From contig CAIWDQ010000271.1 of assembly GCA_903911455.1 (NCBI GenBank), positions 1 through 15,567 on the forward strand: 15,567 nt of DNA. The letters are read 5' to 3'. Position numbers and translations under genes: made by a program. Within the stretch, counting starts at the first letter, position 1; every line of letters begins with the position of its first letter. Shown here one piece after another: positions 1 through 6,190 of the stretch. The stretch is from an uncultured bacterium (lineage in GTDB: Bacteria; Bacteroidota; Bacteroidia; Bacteroidales; JACABE01). Under the pieces are notes generated by a model. It was not told where the DNA came from. It saw only the letters and a program-made list of their open reading frames with translations, and did not search any database.

Positions 1-48
1 CTGGTGAGTTGCTCTCCAGCAGAGCTCACTTCCTCTTCAGACTTATGA
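1..48. other. GC-richer left edge with a hairpin, unresolved
   Basis: The first 48 bases are clearly richer in G+C than the AT-rich sequence that follows. They can fold: 4-8 (GTGAG) pairs with 25-29 (CTCAC) around an inner stem 12-15/21-24. On the plus strand, frame 1 is open from the edge to a TGA at 46-48, so this could be the last 15 codons of a gene lying to the left. It could equally be the end of a structured RNA or a palindromic repeat. Too little is visible to choose. Confidence 0.2.
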
Positions 49-104
49 CACAAAATTATAAAAAAAAGTTAAATGTCAACTATGAAACTTGTTTTGCAAC
101 ATAG

Positions 105-146
105 AAGGCACTCAAGGCACTTTAAGTACTTTAAGTACTCTTTTTT
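105..146 (+). repeat. Short tandem repeats with a possible weak terminator
   Basis: AAGGCACT occurs at 105-112 and 114-121, and TTTAAGTACT at 121-130 and 130-139, so the stretch is two pairs of tandem 9-base repeats. AGTACT at 125-130 can pair with AGTACT at 134-139 over a 3-base loop and is followed by a T run at 141-146. That would be a weak rho-independent terminator for a gene entering from the left. It lies directly against the stop codon of the minus-strand phosphatase gene. Confidence 0.35.
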
Positions 147-1005
147 ACAACCTATAAATGCCCGTAAGCATTAAGTTGTTATTCCAAGAAGTAGGGAAGA
201 TAACCCAGTTAGTTTTCTTGTGTTTTTGAGCTACGAATTTACCGATCCCATAACCAAGTGCTGCACCTATCATCACATCCGAAAGCCAGTGAGCATTCTC
301 CGTTGTACGGGATAATCCCACACCCGTAGCTATTGTATAAGCTATTATTGGAACATAAATTGTTTCTTTATACTGTTGAGCTATAACTGTTGCCAACGTG
401 AAAGCAGTTATTGTGTGTCCCGAAGGAAATGAATTATATTTATCAGGATTGTTGCTTGTGAAAATATCCAATGAGTTTGGGAATATATTCCATACATTTT
501 TGGCCTCCCCTACGCGTGGTCTTTGGCGACCGGCAATAGTTTTTAATACTTCTACAACTATAGTTGCATCAACTAAAGCATTGACGGCAAGAGCTCCTGT
601 TTGCATCGCTTTATCGTCCTTTAATAGATAGCCTCCTGAATAAAACAGAAAAGTAACACCGCCCACAACTGGTAATTCGCCGCAATGTGTTAATTGCGGA
701 CTAAGTTTACCTACCCACGAATTATCGTTTTTAAACTGCATCACATTGCGGTGAATGTCTTCATCGTATTTAATGGTTAGCCCGGCTACAACTCCTATTG
801 GTAATAAATATACAAGGTCTTTGGTTTTTATTCTGAAAGGTGAAGTCCAGATATGAACTTGGTCATCTATAAGAGTTTTCCCAACAAATTCTTTCTTTAA
901 ACTGTCTTTCGGAATATACGTTTGAGTTACTTTATTTGTAACTATTGTTTGAGAATAGTTATTCGAAAATACTATTATAAAAAGGAAGGTAATTACTATT
1001 CTCAT
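145..1005 (-). CDS. PAP2-superfamily phosphatase, exported or membrane-bound
   Basis: This 286-residue protein carries all three motifs of the PAP2 (type 2 phosphatidic acid phosphatase) family. They are K-x6-RP (K155, R162, P163), PSGH at 194-197, and SR-x5-H-x3-D (S232, R233, H239, D243). H197 and H239 are expected to be the phospho-transfer and acid-base histidines. A hydrophobic N-terminus of about 18 residues ending ...NNYSQ looks like a signal peptide, and several later segments (about 64-80, 112-128, 133-155, 217-231, 243-258) are hydrophobic enough to be membrane helices. The active site should therefore face the periplasm. Family members dephosphorylate lipids such as phosphatidic acid, undecaprenyl pyrophosphate or lipid A; the substrate here cannot be read from sequence. 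ATG at 1005 puts the signal peptide at the very start. No clear TAnnTTTG box lies upstream. It is separated from kbl by a REP-like palindrome and is probably a separate unit. Confidence 0.9.
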   Translation of the reverse strand: MRIVITFLFIIVFSNNYSQTIVTNKVTQTYIPKDSLKKEFVGKTLIDDQVHIWTSPFRIKTKDLVYLLPIGVVAGLTIKYDEDIHRNVMQFKNDNSWVGKLSPQLTHCGELPVVGGVTFLFYSGGYLLKDDKAMQTGALAVNALVDATIVVEVLKTIAGRQRPRVGEAKNVWNIFPNSLDIFTSNNPDKYNSFPSGHTITAFTLATVIAQQYKETIYVPIIAYTIATGVGLSRTTENAHWLSDVMIGAALGYGIGKFVAQKHKKTNWVIFPTSWNNNLMLTGIYRL

Positions 1006-1060
1006 AAGATATATTGTTTTTAAACCTTAAAAAAGAAGAACTATTCTACTTATTAAGTAA

Positions 1061-1129
1061 CCGTCATTGCGAACGTAGTGAAGCAATCTTATTAATTAGA
1101 TTGCTTCGGGCAAGCCCTCGCAATGACGG
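1061..1129. repeat. REP-like palindromic element
   Basis: This is a two-tier hairpin. The outer stem pairs 1061-1072 (CCGTCATTGCGA) perfectly with 1118-1129. The inner stem pairs 1080-1089 (GAAGCAATCT) perfectly with 1098-1107. The core words CGTCATTGCGA, GAAGCAATCT and CGCAATGACGG match, as I recall, a dispersed palindromic repeat common in intergenic spaces of many unrelated bacterial genomes. It is more G+C rich than its surroundings, which fits an acquired repeat. It lies in the 3' region of kbl, but no T run follows it on the minus strand, so it is not a standard intrinsic terminator. Confidence 0.75.
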
Positions 1130-1151
1130 TGTCCCTCTTTACTTATTTATA

Positions 1152-2342
1152 TTATTTTATTACACCTAATTCTTTTCCAACTTTAGTAAAGGCTGCAATA
1201 CATTTATCTAAGTGCGCACGTTCGTGGGCAGCAGAAACCTGTACACGAATACGGGCTTTTCCCTGAGGTACTACCGGATAGTAAAAACCGATAACATATA
1301 TACCTTCATCCAACAGTTTAGCAGCTAATTCCTGAGATAATTTTGCATCGTAAAGCATTACTGCAACGATTGCCGATTGTGTTGGTTTACAATCGAAGCC
1401 TGCTTCAATCATTTTCTGAGAAAAATAAGCAGTATTCTCATGTAGTTTATCTTGTAACTCGTTCGTTTCGCTCATCATTTCAACCATCTTTATACCTGCC
1501 GCAGCTACCATTGGAGGGATAGAGTTTGAAAATAAATAAGGACGTGAGCGCTGACGAAGCATATCTATAATCTCTTTCTTACCTGTTGTAAATCCGCCGA
1601 TTGCACCACCGAAAGCTTTTCCTAAAGTTCCTGTAATGATCTCGCATTTACCTTTAAGGTTATAAAGTTCGGTAACACCTCTACCGGTTTTACCAACTAC
1701 ACCTGCCGAGTGAGATTCGTCAACCATAATCATGGCATCGTACTTGTTTGCAAGTTCGTATATCTTATCTAATGGAGCAACATTGCCGTCCATCGAGAAA
1801 ACTCCGTCGGTTACGATTAAACGGAAGCGCTGTGCTTGAGCAGCCTTTAATTGTTCTTCCAAATCTGCCATATCAGCATTGTTGTAGCGGTATCTCACGG
1901 CTTTGCATAAACGTACTCCGTCGATAATTGATGCGTGGTTTAACGCGTCAGAAATTATTGCGTCTTCTTCGGATAATAAGGGTTCAAATACTCCGCCATT
2001 AGCGTCGAAGCAAGCAGCGTATAAAATGGTGTCTTCCATGCCAAAAAACTCTGCAATTTTCTTTTCCAATTCTTTGTGTAAGTCTTGGGTTCCACAGATA
2101 AAACGTACTGACGACATGCCATATCCACGGCTATCCATTGCGTCTTTGGCTGCCTGAATTAATTTAGGGTTATTTGATAATCCTAAATAATTATTGGCGC
2201 AAAAGTTAAGAACTGTTTGTCCTGTACTTACTTTTATTTCGGCGTCTTGTGCCGACACAATTATACGTTCGTTTTTGTATAATCCTGCTTCTTTAATGTT
2301 GCCTAATTCTTTCTGTAAATGTTCTTGTAACTTATTATACAT
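1152..2342 (-). CDS. kbl: Glycine C-acetyltransferase (2-amino-3-ketobutyrate CoA ligase)
   Basis: This is a 396-residue PLP enzyme of the alpha-oxoamine synthase family, close in length to the roughly 398-residue E. coli Kbl. It joins glycine and acetyl-CoA to 2-amino-3-ketobutyrate, or runs in reverse in threonine breakdown after threonine dehydrogenase; it acts in the cytoplasm. The PLP lysine is K242 in TGTLGKAFGG. D208 and H211 of VDESHSAG are the ring-contacting residues, and the N-terminal NFCANNYLGL (46-55) is typical of the family. The start MYNKLQEHLQ also fits Kbl better than serine palmitoyltransferase or BioF, the nearest alternatives. No threonine dehydrogenase gene is adjacent, so it may serve glycine/threonine turnover from a separate locus. 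A TAnnTTTG box lies 42 bases upstream of ATG 2342. The Rrf2 gene upstream is on the same strand but 185 bases away, so co-transcription is unlikely. Confidence 0.93.
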   Translation of the reverse strand: MYNKLQEHLQKELGNIKEAGLYKNERIIVSAQDAEIKVSTGQTVLNFCANNYLGLSNNPKLIQAAKDAMDSRGYGMSSVRFICGTQDLHKELEKKIAEFFGMEDTILYAACFDANGGVFEPLLSEEDAIISDALNHASIIDGVRLCKAVRYRYNNADMADLEEQLKAAQAQRFRLIVTDGVFSMDGNVAPLDKIYELANKYDAMIMVDESHSAGVVGKTGRGVTELYNLKGKCEIITGTLGKAFGGAIGGFTTGKKEIIDMLRQRSRPYLFSNSIPPMVAAAGIKMVEMMSETNELQDKLHENTAYFSQKMIEAGFDCKPTQSAIVAVMLYDAKLSQELAAKLLDEGIYVIGFYYPVVPQGKARIRVQVSAAHERAHLDKCIAAFTKVGKELGVIK

Positions 2343-2383
2343 GATTTATTTGTTTTAATTATTTATAGCAATTTAATTGTTGG

Positions 2384-2391
2384 CAAAGTTA
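2384..2391 (-). promoter_or_regulatory. Likely kbl promoter, -7 box TAACTTTG
   Basis: On the minus strand this reads TAACTTTG, an exact match to the Bacteroidota -7 consensus TAnnTTTG. A TTG lies 15 bases further upstream, a bit closer than the usual spacing to the -33 element. The predicted transcript would have a leader of roughly 35 bases before the kbl ATG. Confidence 0.6.
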
Positions 2392-2447
2392 ATGATTTTG
2401 CATTATCAATAGCTAATTAATTTAGATATTATTAAATACGGTAAATG

Positions 2448-2470
2448 AATACTTAAATAATTTAAGTATT
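2448..2470. promoter_or_regulatory. Perfect 23-bp palindrome between the Rrf2 gene and kbl
   Basis: AATACTTAAA (2448-2457) and TTTAAGTATT (2461-2470) form a perfect 10-bp stem over a 3-base centre. It lies 57 bases past the Rrf2 stop codon and about 105 bases upstream of the kbl start. No T run follows on either side, so a terminator is less likely than a protein-binding site. It could be an operator for kbl, possibly for the adjacent Rrf2 regulator. The all-AT arms also allow chance. Confidence 0.4.
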
Positions 2471-2527
2471 AAAACATTATTGCACAAACTTTTTATTGAT
2501 AAGCTATTTACTTGAATATACTTAATT

Positions 2528-2926
2528 TTATAAATAAGAAGTAAGTGTTAAGCTGCTAAAATGATCAATGAATTGTTTAGTAAGATCGGCAACCACTCCT
2601 CCAGTTAGGCAGTTTGTAAAAGGACATATGTTCCTATCTAATGGGCAGCCAGTTTCTACTACCGGTCCTTCTATTGATTGGTATATATCGAATAATGTGA
2701 TTTTTTCCGGCTTCTTATTTAATTCAAAACCACCTGCAGGCCCTTTGGTTGATTTAACGTACTTATCTTTTACCAAACGCTGAAGTACTTTTGCCAAGTG
2801 ATGTCGTGATGCTCCTGTTACCTCAGCAATGTGTTGTACGTTAATTACAGTTTTTGATCTTCCGATTAAAACTATAGCATGAAATGCTAATGATGTTGCT
2901 TCTGATATTTGTATTACTTTTGCCAT
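2528..2926 (-). CDS. Rrf2-family transcriptional regulator with three cysteines
   Basis: This 132-residue winged-helix regulator has the usual Rrf2 size and order. The helix-turn-helix spans about 28-58, including ASRHHLAKVLQRLV as recognition helix, and the wing is KGPAGGFEL (61-69). The cluster C94-x6-C101-x4-C106 follows, in the region where IscR, NsrR and RsrR hold an Fe-S cluster, though their spacing is typically C-x5-C-x5-C. The family senses nitric oxide, oxygen, redox or iron-sulfur status; which one applies here is not visible. The gene is transcribed away from the porin gene across a 376-base gap, so the porin is the natural candidate target, together with autoregulation. ATG 2926 gives the standard Rrf2 N-terminus. 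No cysteine desulfurase or Fe-S assembly genes are nearby, which makes a pure IscR role less likely than a stress-sensor role. Confidence 0.88.
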   Translation of the reverse strand: MAKVIQISEATSLAFHAIVLIGRSKTVINVQHIAEVTGASRHHLAKVLQRLVKDKYVKSTKGPAGGFELNKKPEKITLFDIYQSIEGPVVETGCPLDRNICPFTNCLTGGVVADLTKQFIDHFSSLTLTSYL

Positions 2927-3262
2927 GATTTATTTTAATTTAATGTTTTTTTTGAGGGTGTAAAATTATTGTTTTTTTAGTAACAAAAGTGCTTTTTAAC
3001 AAATAATTTTGAATTAATTTTAATTATAGTACCTAAATACTTCTTTTATAACTACTATTTATTAATTAATAATTTGAAAAAGTAGCATATTTCCAATTTT
3101 TTTATAACAAAAACAGAGTTAAACTGAGTCTATAACCAATATTTGCTCAATTTTTACTATTTATTTTACTAAATCTAGGCCTGAACTAACATAAAGCTCA
3201 TTAAACCTAGAGTAATTTTATTATTAGAAAACATTTTTCATTTATAATATTATTATTTTAGT

Positions 3263-3300
3263 GAAATGTTTAATTTTGCAATTCAATTAAAAAACATTTC
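3263..3300. promoter_or_regulatory. Inverted repeat enclosing the porin -7 box (operator candidate)
   Basis: GAAATGTTT (3263-3271) and AAACATTTC (3292-3300) are perfect 9-base inverted copies. The left arm abuts the -7 box and the right arm ends two bases before the porin ATG. If transcription starts a few bases after the -7 box, the left arm is not transcribed, so the repeat would act as a DNA operator rather than an RNA hairpin. A repressor bound here would block both polymerase and start site. The adjacent Rrf2 regulator is the obvious candidate, by position only. Confidence 0.5.
3271..3278 (+). promoter_or_regulatory. Likely porin promoter, -7 box TAATTTTG
   Basis: TAATTTTG matches the Bacteroidota -7 consensus TAnnTTTG, 24 bases upstream of the porin ATG. 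I see no good TTTG at the expected -33 distance, so activity may depend on an activator or be weak. Confidence 0.55.
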
Positions 3301-3302
3301 AA

Positions 3303-4634
3303 ATGAAGAAGCACAGATTCCCTTTGTTATTAGTGATATTATTATTCGCAATAGCACCAATTAAAGCACAGTTTACCTTATCAGGCGAACTGAGAGAGAA
3401 AGCAATGTTAATGGATGGTTACAAAGCATTGCGAGATTCTACAAAAGTTCCTTATGGATTAGTAATTCAGAGGAGCAGACTTAACCTTGATTATAAGAAG
3501 GATGACTTAACTTTTACATTTTCAATCCAGGATGTAAGAGCTTGGGGGCAAAACACTCCTTCTGACTATAATAATAATATAGGTATCTTTGAGGCATGGG
3601 CAAAATATAATTTTACTACTAACTGCTCAGTAAAATTTGGCAGGCAACAGATAAAGTATGATGATGAACGTTTGATAACTGCATCAAATTGGACTGATTG
3701 GGGCGTAACTCACGACCTTGCTTTGTTACAATTTGACAATAAAATAAATAATATCAGGGTTGATCTGGGGTTTGCTATAAATAATGCTAATACTACTGCA
3801 TTGTATTTAGATTATTATAATCTTAAAGCCTACAAATATCTGTCGTATTTATGGCTGAACAAGAAGTTTATGGGAAATAAGCTTGATATTTCATTGATGT
3901 CATTGCTGGATGTTAATCAGAAACTAAATCAGTTAAACAATTTTAAGAATAGATATACTATTGGGCCAAATATTAATTTCAAAACTGATAAATTTAAAGC
4001 AGGAGCTATCTTCTATTATCAAACAGGTGCCTTGTCTGATGGTCGCGATGTAAATGCCATGTTCTACTCAGTAAATTTATCATATAGGTTTGACAAAAGA
4101 CATGAATTAATAATTGGCTACGATCATTATTCTGGAACTGATTTCTCGGATACTACTGCTGTTAAAACTAAATCTACTACTTTTGATAAATTATACGGCT
4201 CCAATCATCACTTTTTAGGTTATATGGATCATTTTTTAGGAACCAATTCAGATATCACCAATGGCGCTGGTATTAATGACATTTATGCGAGATTGAATAT
4301 AACGCCAAAAGAGAATCATAATCTTGAACTCACTTTGCATTCGTTTTCTATAGATAAGGAATATATACCTAAACAAGCTGTACTTCCTGTTTCGCCTTTA
4401 ACTCCTATCGTGAATAAATGTTATAAGTTTGATAAGATGCTTGCTTACGAATTTGATATCGTTTATACTTACACAGCTTCCAAAGAAATGAATTTAAGTT
4501 TAGGTTATTGTTTTATGAGGCAGTACAATACGTTAGAATATTTGAATAAGATTTCGCAAGGGAGCTCTAAATTTCCACAATTTGCTTATTTTATGATAAC
4601 TTTCAAACCTACTTTTCTGAATACTAAATTTTAG
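3303..4634 (+). CDS. Outer-membrane porin, alginate-export-like beta-barrel
   Basis: This 443-residue protein has a clear signal peptide (positively charged MKKHR, hydrophobic core, cleavage near ...PIKAQ at 20-23). The rest alternates short polar and aromatic strands, as in an outer-membrane beta-barrel. Two segments resemble the alginate-export porin family: KFGRQQIKYDDERL (about 111-124) and GSNHHFLGYMDHF (299-311). The C-terminus ends in an aromatic-rich strand and a final phenylalanine. The family forms diffusion channels; the solute cannot be read from sequence, and alginate itself is only the name-giving substrate in Pseudomonas. No polysaccharide or TonB genes are adjacent. It stands alone, divergent from the Rrf2 gene, with a -7 box upstream and a strong terminator downstream, so it is a single-gene transcript probably controlled by the neighbouring regulator. 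ATG 3303 starts the signal peptide. Confidence 0.78.
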   Translation: MKKHRFPLLLVILLFAIAPIKAQFTLSGELREKAMLMDGYKALRDSTKVPYGLVIQRSRLNLDYKKDDLTFTFSIQDVRAWGQNTPSDYNNNIGIFEAWAKYNFTTNCSVKFGRQQIKYDDERLITASNWTDWGVTHDLALLQFDNKINNIRVDLGFAINNANTTALYLDYYNLKAYKYLSYLWLNKKFMGNKLDISLMSLLDVNQKLNQLNNFKNRYTIGPNINFKTDKFKAGAIFYYQTGALSDGRDVNAMFYSVNLSYRFDKRHELIIGYDHYSGTDFSDTTAVKTKSTTFDKLYGSNHHFLGYMDHFLGTNSDITNGAGINDIYARLNITPKENHNLELTLHSFSIDKEYIPKQAVLPVSPLTPIVNKCYKFDKMLAYEFDIVYTYTASKEMNLSLGYCFMRQYNTLEYLNKISQGSSKFPQFAYFMITFKPTFLNTKF

Positions 4635-4663
4635 TTAATAATTTAATCATTTAGCACTTTAAA

Positions 4664-4700
4664 GAAGGTTGTTGTAGTAAATACAATAGCCTTCTTTTTT
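4664..4700 (+). terminator. Rho-independent terminator of the porin gene
   Basis: GAAGGTTGTTGTA (4664-4676) pairs with TACAATAGCCTTC (4682-4694) over a 5-base loop, giving a 13-bp stem with two G-U wobbles. Six T residues follow at 4695-4700. It lies 29 bases after the porin stop codon. Confidence 0.9.
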
Positions 4701-4784
4701 ATTATAATGCTTTTAACGTTACAGTTAATAGAAATATAAGGATTCATAATAAGTAAGACTTATTATATTTTAATTTTTTATTCG

Positions 4785-4792
4785 TAATTTTG
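4785..4792 (+). promoter_or_regulatory. EamA-gene promoter box, implies a leaderless mRNA
   Basis: TAATTTTG, an exact TAnnTTTG match, ends only four bases before the ATG at 4797. Transcription would start about at the A of the start codon. The same TAA (4785-4787) is an in-frame stop for the transporter, so the start codon cannot lie further upstream. The -33 element is not obvious. Confidence 0.5.
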
Positions 4793-4796
4793 TTCC

Positions 4797-5681
4797 ATGA
4801 AAGCGCATCTAAGTTTATTTGTTACCAGTTTGATTTTTGGATTAAATTATTGGGTCTCTAAAGGATTGATGCCCGGTTATTTTAATCCTGTTCAATTAGT
4901 TTTATTACGTGCTTTTGGTGCTTTAATACTTGTTTGGACAATTCAATTGTTTTATAAAAACGAAAAAATTGAGACTAAAGATATGTTCAAACTTATCGTA
5001 TTTAGTTTATTTGGCATCACTTTAAATCAAGGATTATTTTATTTGGGATTAAATCTCACCTCCCCTGTCGATGCGTCTATCATACATACTGCCAACCCTA
5101 TACTGGTGATGCTGATTGCAGCATTTATCATTAAAGAAAAGATTACTACTCTTAAGATATCAGGAATAGTTTTGGGGTTGACAGGAGCTTTAATAATTAT
5201 TCTTTATGGCAAACATAAAGTTGTAGGAACCGGTACTTTAGAAGGCAATTTATTAATATTATTAAATGGATTCTCATACGCAATATACCTTGTAATGGTG
5301 AAACCTATCATGGCAAAATACAAACCATTAACTGTTTTAAAATGGGTTTTTCTTTACGGTTTTATTTTTACTTTGCCACTTATAGCCTTTGATACTGAAA
5401 TGATTCATTGGCAAAGTATAAGTTTTAAAGCATGGATGGCTGTATTATATATAATTGTATTCAATAGTTTTTTGGCTTACCTGCTTATTGTTTATGCTTT
5501 GAAACATGTAAATGCTACTATAGCCGGTTTTTATGCTTATCTCCAACCTTTAATTGCTGCTATAATTGGAATTATAATTGGTGCCGAACTTCCGGATATC
5601 ATAAAAGTAATTGCTGCTTTATTTATCTTTACAGGAGTTTATCTGGTTAGTAAAACTAAAAAAGAAATAGTTTTTAAATAG
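4797..5681 (+). CDS. EamA-family (drug/metabolite superfamily) transporter
   Basis: This 294-residue protein is almost entirely hydrophobic and fits the ten-helix EamA fold. It has two tandem EamA repeats, about 1-137 and 148-288, each with five predicted helices. The first repeat shows the family pattern P-x-x-L-x-x-x-R in NPVQLVLLRAFGA (30-42) and L-x-x-T-S-P-V-D-A-S-I-I near 86-96. The second ends ...LQPLIAAIIGIIIGAE followed by GVYLVSK, as usual. Such inner-membrane proteins export amino acids, purines, drugs or other small metabolites; the substrate is not predictable. Start choice is firm because an in-frame stop lies at 4785. The gene has its own box 5-12 bases upstream and probably a leaderless transcript. 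No clear terminator follows; downstream is the 42-bp repeat array. Confidence 0.9.
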   Translation: MKAHLSLFVTSLIFGLNYWVSKGLMPGYFNPVQLVLLRAFGALILVWTIQLFYKNEKIETKDMFKLIVFSLFGITLNQGLFYLGLNLTSPVDASIIHTANPILVMLIAAFIIKEKITTLKISGIVLGLTGALIIILYGKHKVVGTGTLEGNLLILLNGFSYAIYLVMVKPIMAKYKPLTVLKWVFLYGFIFTLPLIAFDTEMIHWQSISFKAWMAVLYIIVFNSFLAYLLIVYALKHVNATIAGFYAYLQPLIAAIIGIIIGAELPDIIKVIAALFIFTGVYLVSKTKKEIVFK

Positions 5682-5686
5682 AAGGC

Positions 5687-6022
5687 AAGGCTTACATTTT
5701 AAAATGTTGTCCATTCGATACTTTACCAATGCACCATTTTTCAAAAAATGACCCATTTGATACTTTACTAATGCACCATTTTTCAAAAAATGACCCATTT
5801 GATACTTTACCAATGCACCATTTTTCAAAAAATCATCCATTCGTTACTTTACTAATGCACCATTTTTCAAAAAATCATCCATTTGTTACTTTACCAATGC
5901 TCCGTTTTTCAAAAAATGACCCATTCGATACTTTACTAATGCACCATTTTTCAAAAAATGGCCCATCGGTTGTTTTACTAATCGACCATTTTTTAAAAAG
6001 TAGACCATTGTTTTCTTTAATT
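5687..6022. repeat. 42-bp tandem repeat array, about eight units
   Basis: Seven full units start at 5729, 5771, 5813, 5855, 5897, 5939 and 5981, each exactly 42 bases. A degenerate unit at about 5687-5728 shares its second half. A typical unit runs ATGCACCATTTTTC then AAAAAATGACCCATTTGA then TACTTTACTA. Each unit holds a small palindrome CATTTTT-CA-AAAAATG. Units end alternately in CCA and CTA (unit 0 CCA, then CTA, CCA, CTA, CCA, CTA, CTA), which suggests amplification as 84-bp dimers. The last two units are the most diverged. Within a unit, ATGCACCATTT and ATGACCCATTT look like diverged half-units. As 42 is divisible by three, one frame stays open on each strand, but unit differences there are often non-synonymous (L/P, D/H, D/V), so I regard it as non-coding. 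It fills the gap between convergent genes. Confidence 0.93.
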
Positions 6023-6030
6023 TAATTCAA

Positions 6031-6086
6031 TTTTTATAATAATATAATCTTCTGGCGAAAGCCAAGACATCATATTATAATAAAAA
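6031..6086. other. Long AT-rich hairpin capped by a GAAA tetraloop
   Basis: The arms 6031-6045 and 6072-6086 are inverted copies with one mismatch in 15. Inside, TGGC-GAAA-GCCA forms a short GC stem with a GNRA-type loop, extended by TCT/AGA around a small bulge. No T run follows in either direction, so it is not a textbook terminator. It may be a transcript-end structure for the EamA gene or part of a small RNA. It lies right after the 42-bp array and before the helicase terminator. Confidence 0.5.
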
Positions 6087-6108
6087 TAAAAATCATAATA
6101 ATAGGCAT

Positions 6109-6153
6109 AAAAAAAAGGAATATAATTAATATACTCCTTATTATTATAATTCC
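6109..6153 (-). terminator. Rho-independent terminator of the era-der-helicase run
   Basis: Read on the minus strand, GGAATTATAATAATAA (6153 to 6138) pairs with the TATATTCC-ending arm (about 6131 to 6117), with one bulge. Eight T residues follow (6116 to 6109). It lies about 40 bases beyond the helicase stop codon and would end the whole minus-strand operon. Confidence 0.8.
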
Positions 6154-6190
6154 TAAAAATCTAAATAACTAAACACCTAAAAGCCTTCAC

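Larger units (their letters stand above)
2927..3302. promoter_or_regulatory. Divergent regulatory region between the Rrf2 and porin genes
   Basis: This 376-base gap is very AT-rich and has no credible gene. Besides the porin promoter and its palindrome at the right end, it holds a TCTAGG/CCTAGA pair (3174-3179 and 3206-3211) and an all-AT 14-base palindrome TTATTAATTAATAA at 3059-3072. On the minus strand AAAAAAAACATT lies just ahead of the Rrf2 start, and AAAAAACATT likewise lies just ahead of the porin start, so the divergent genes share a word near both starts. No exact TAnnTTTG box was found for the Rrf2 gene; TAATTTTA on the minus strand is the nearest. Confidence 0.5.

Noticed and set aside
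1061..1129. Intrinsic terminator of kbl
   Set aside because: The stem is strong, but no T run follows it on the minus strand; it fits a dispersed palindrome better.
5687..6022. CRISPR array
   Set aside because: The whole 42-bp unit is repeated, with no unique spacers between conserved repeats, and no cas genes are near.
5729..6025. Repeat-encoded protein (MHHFSKNDPFDTL units), or the antisense one over 5619-5840
   Set aside because: The open frames follow from a unit length divisible by three. Unit differences often change the amino acid, there is no supported promoter or start, and the antisense one overlaps the end of the transporter gene.
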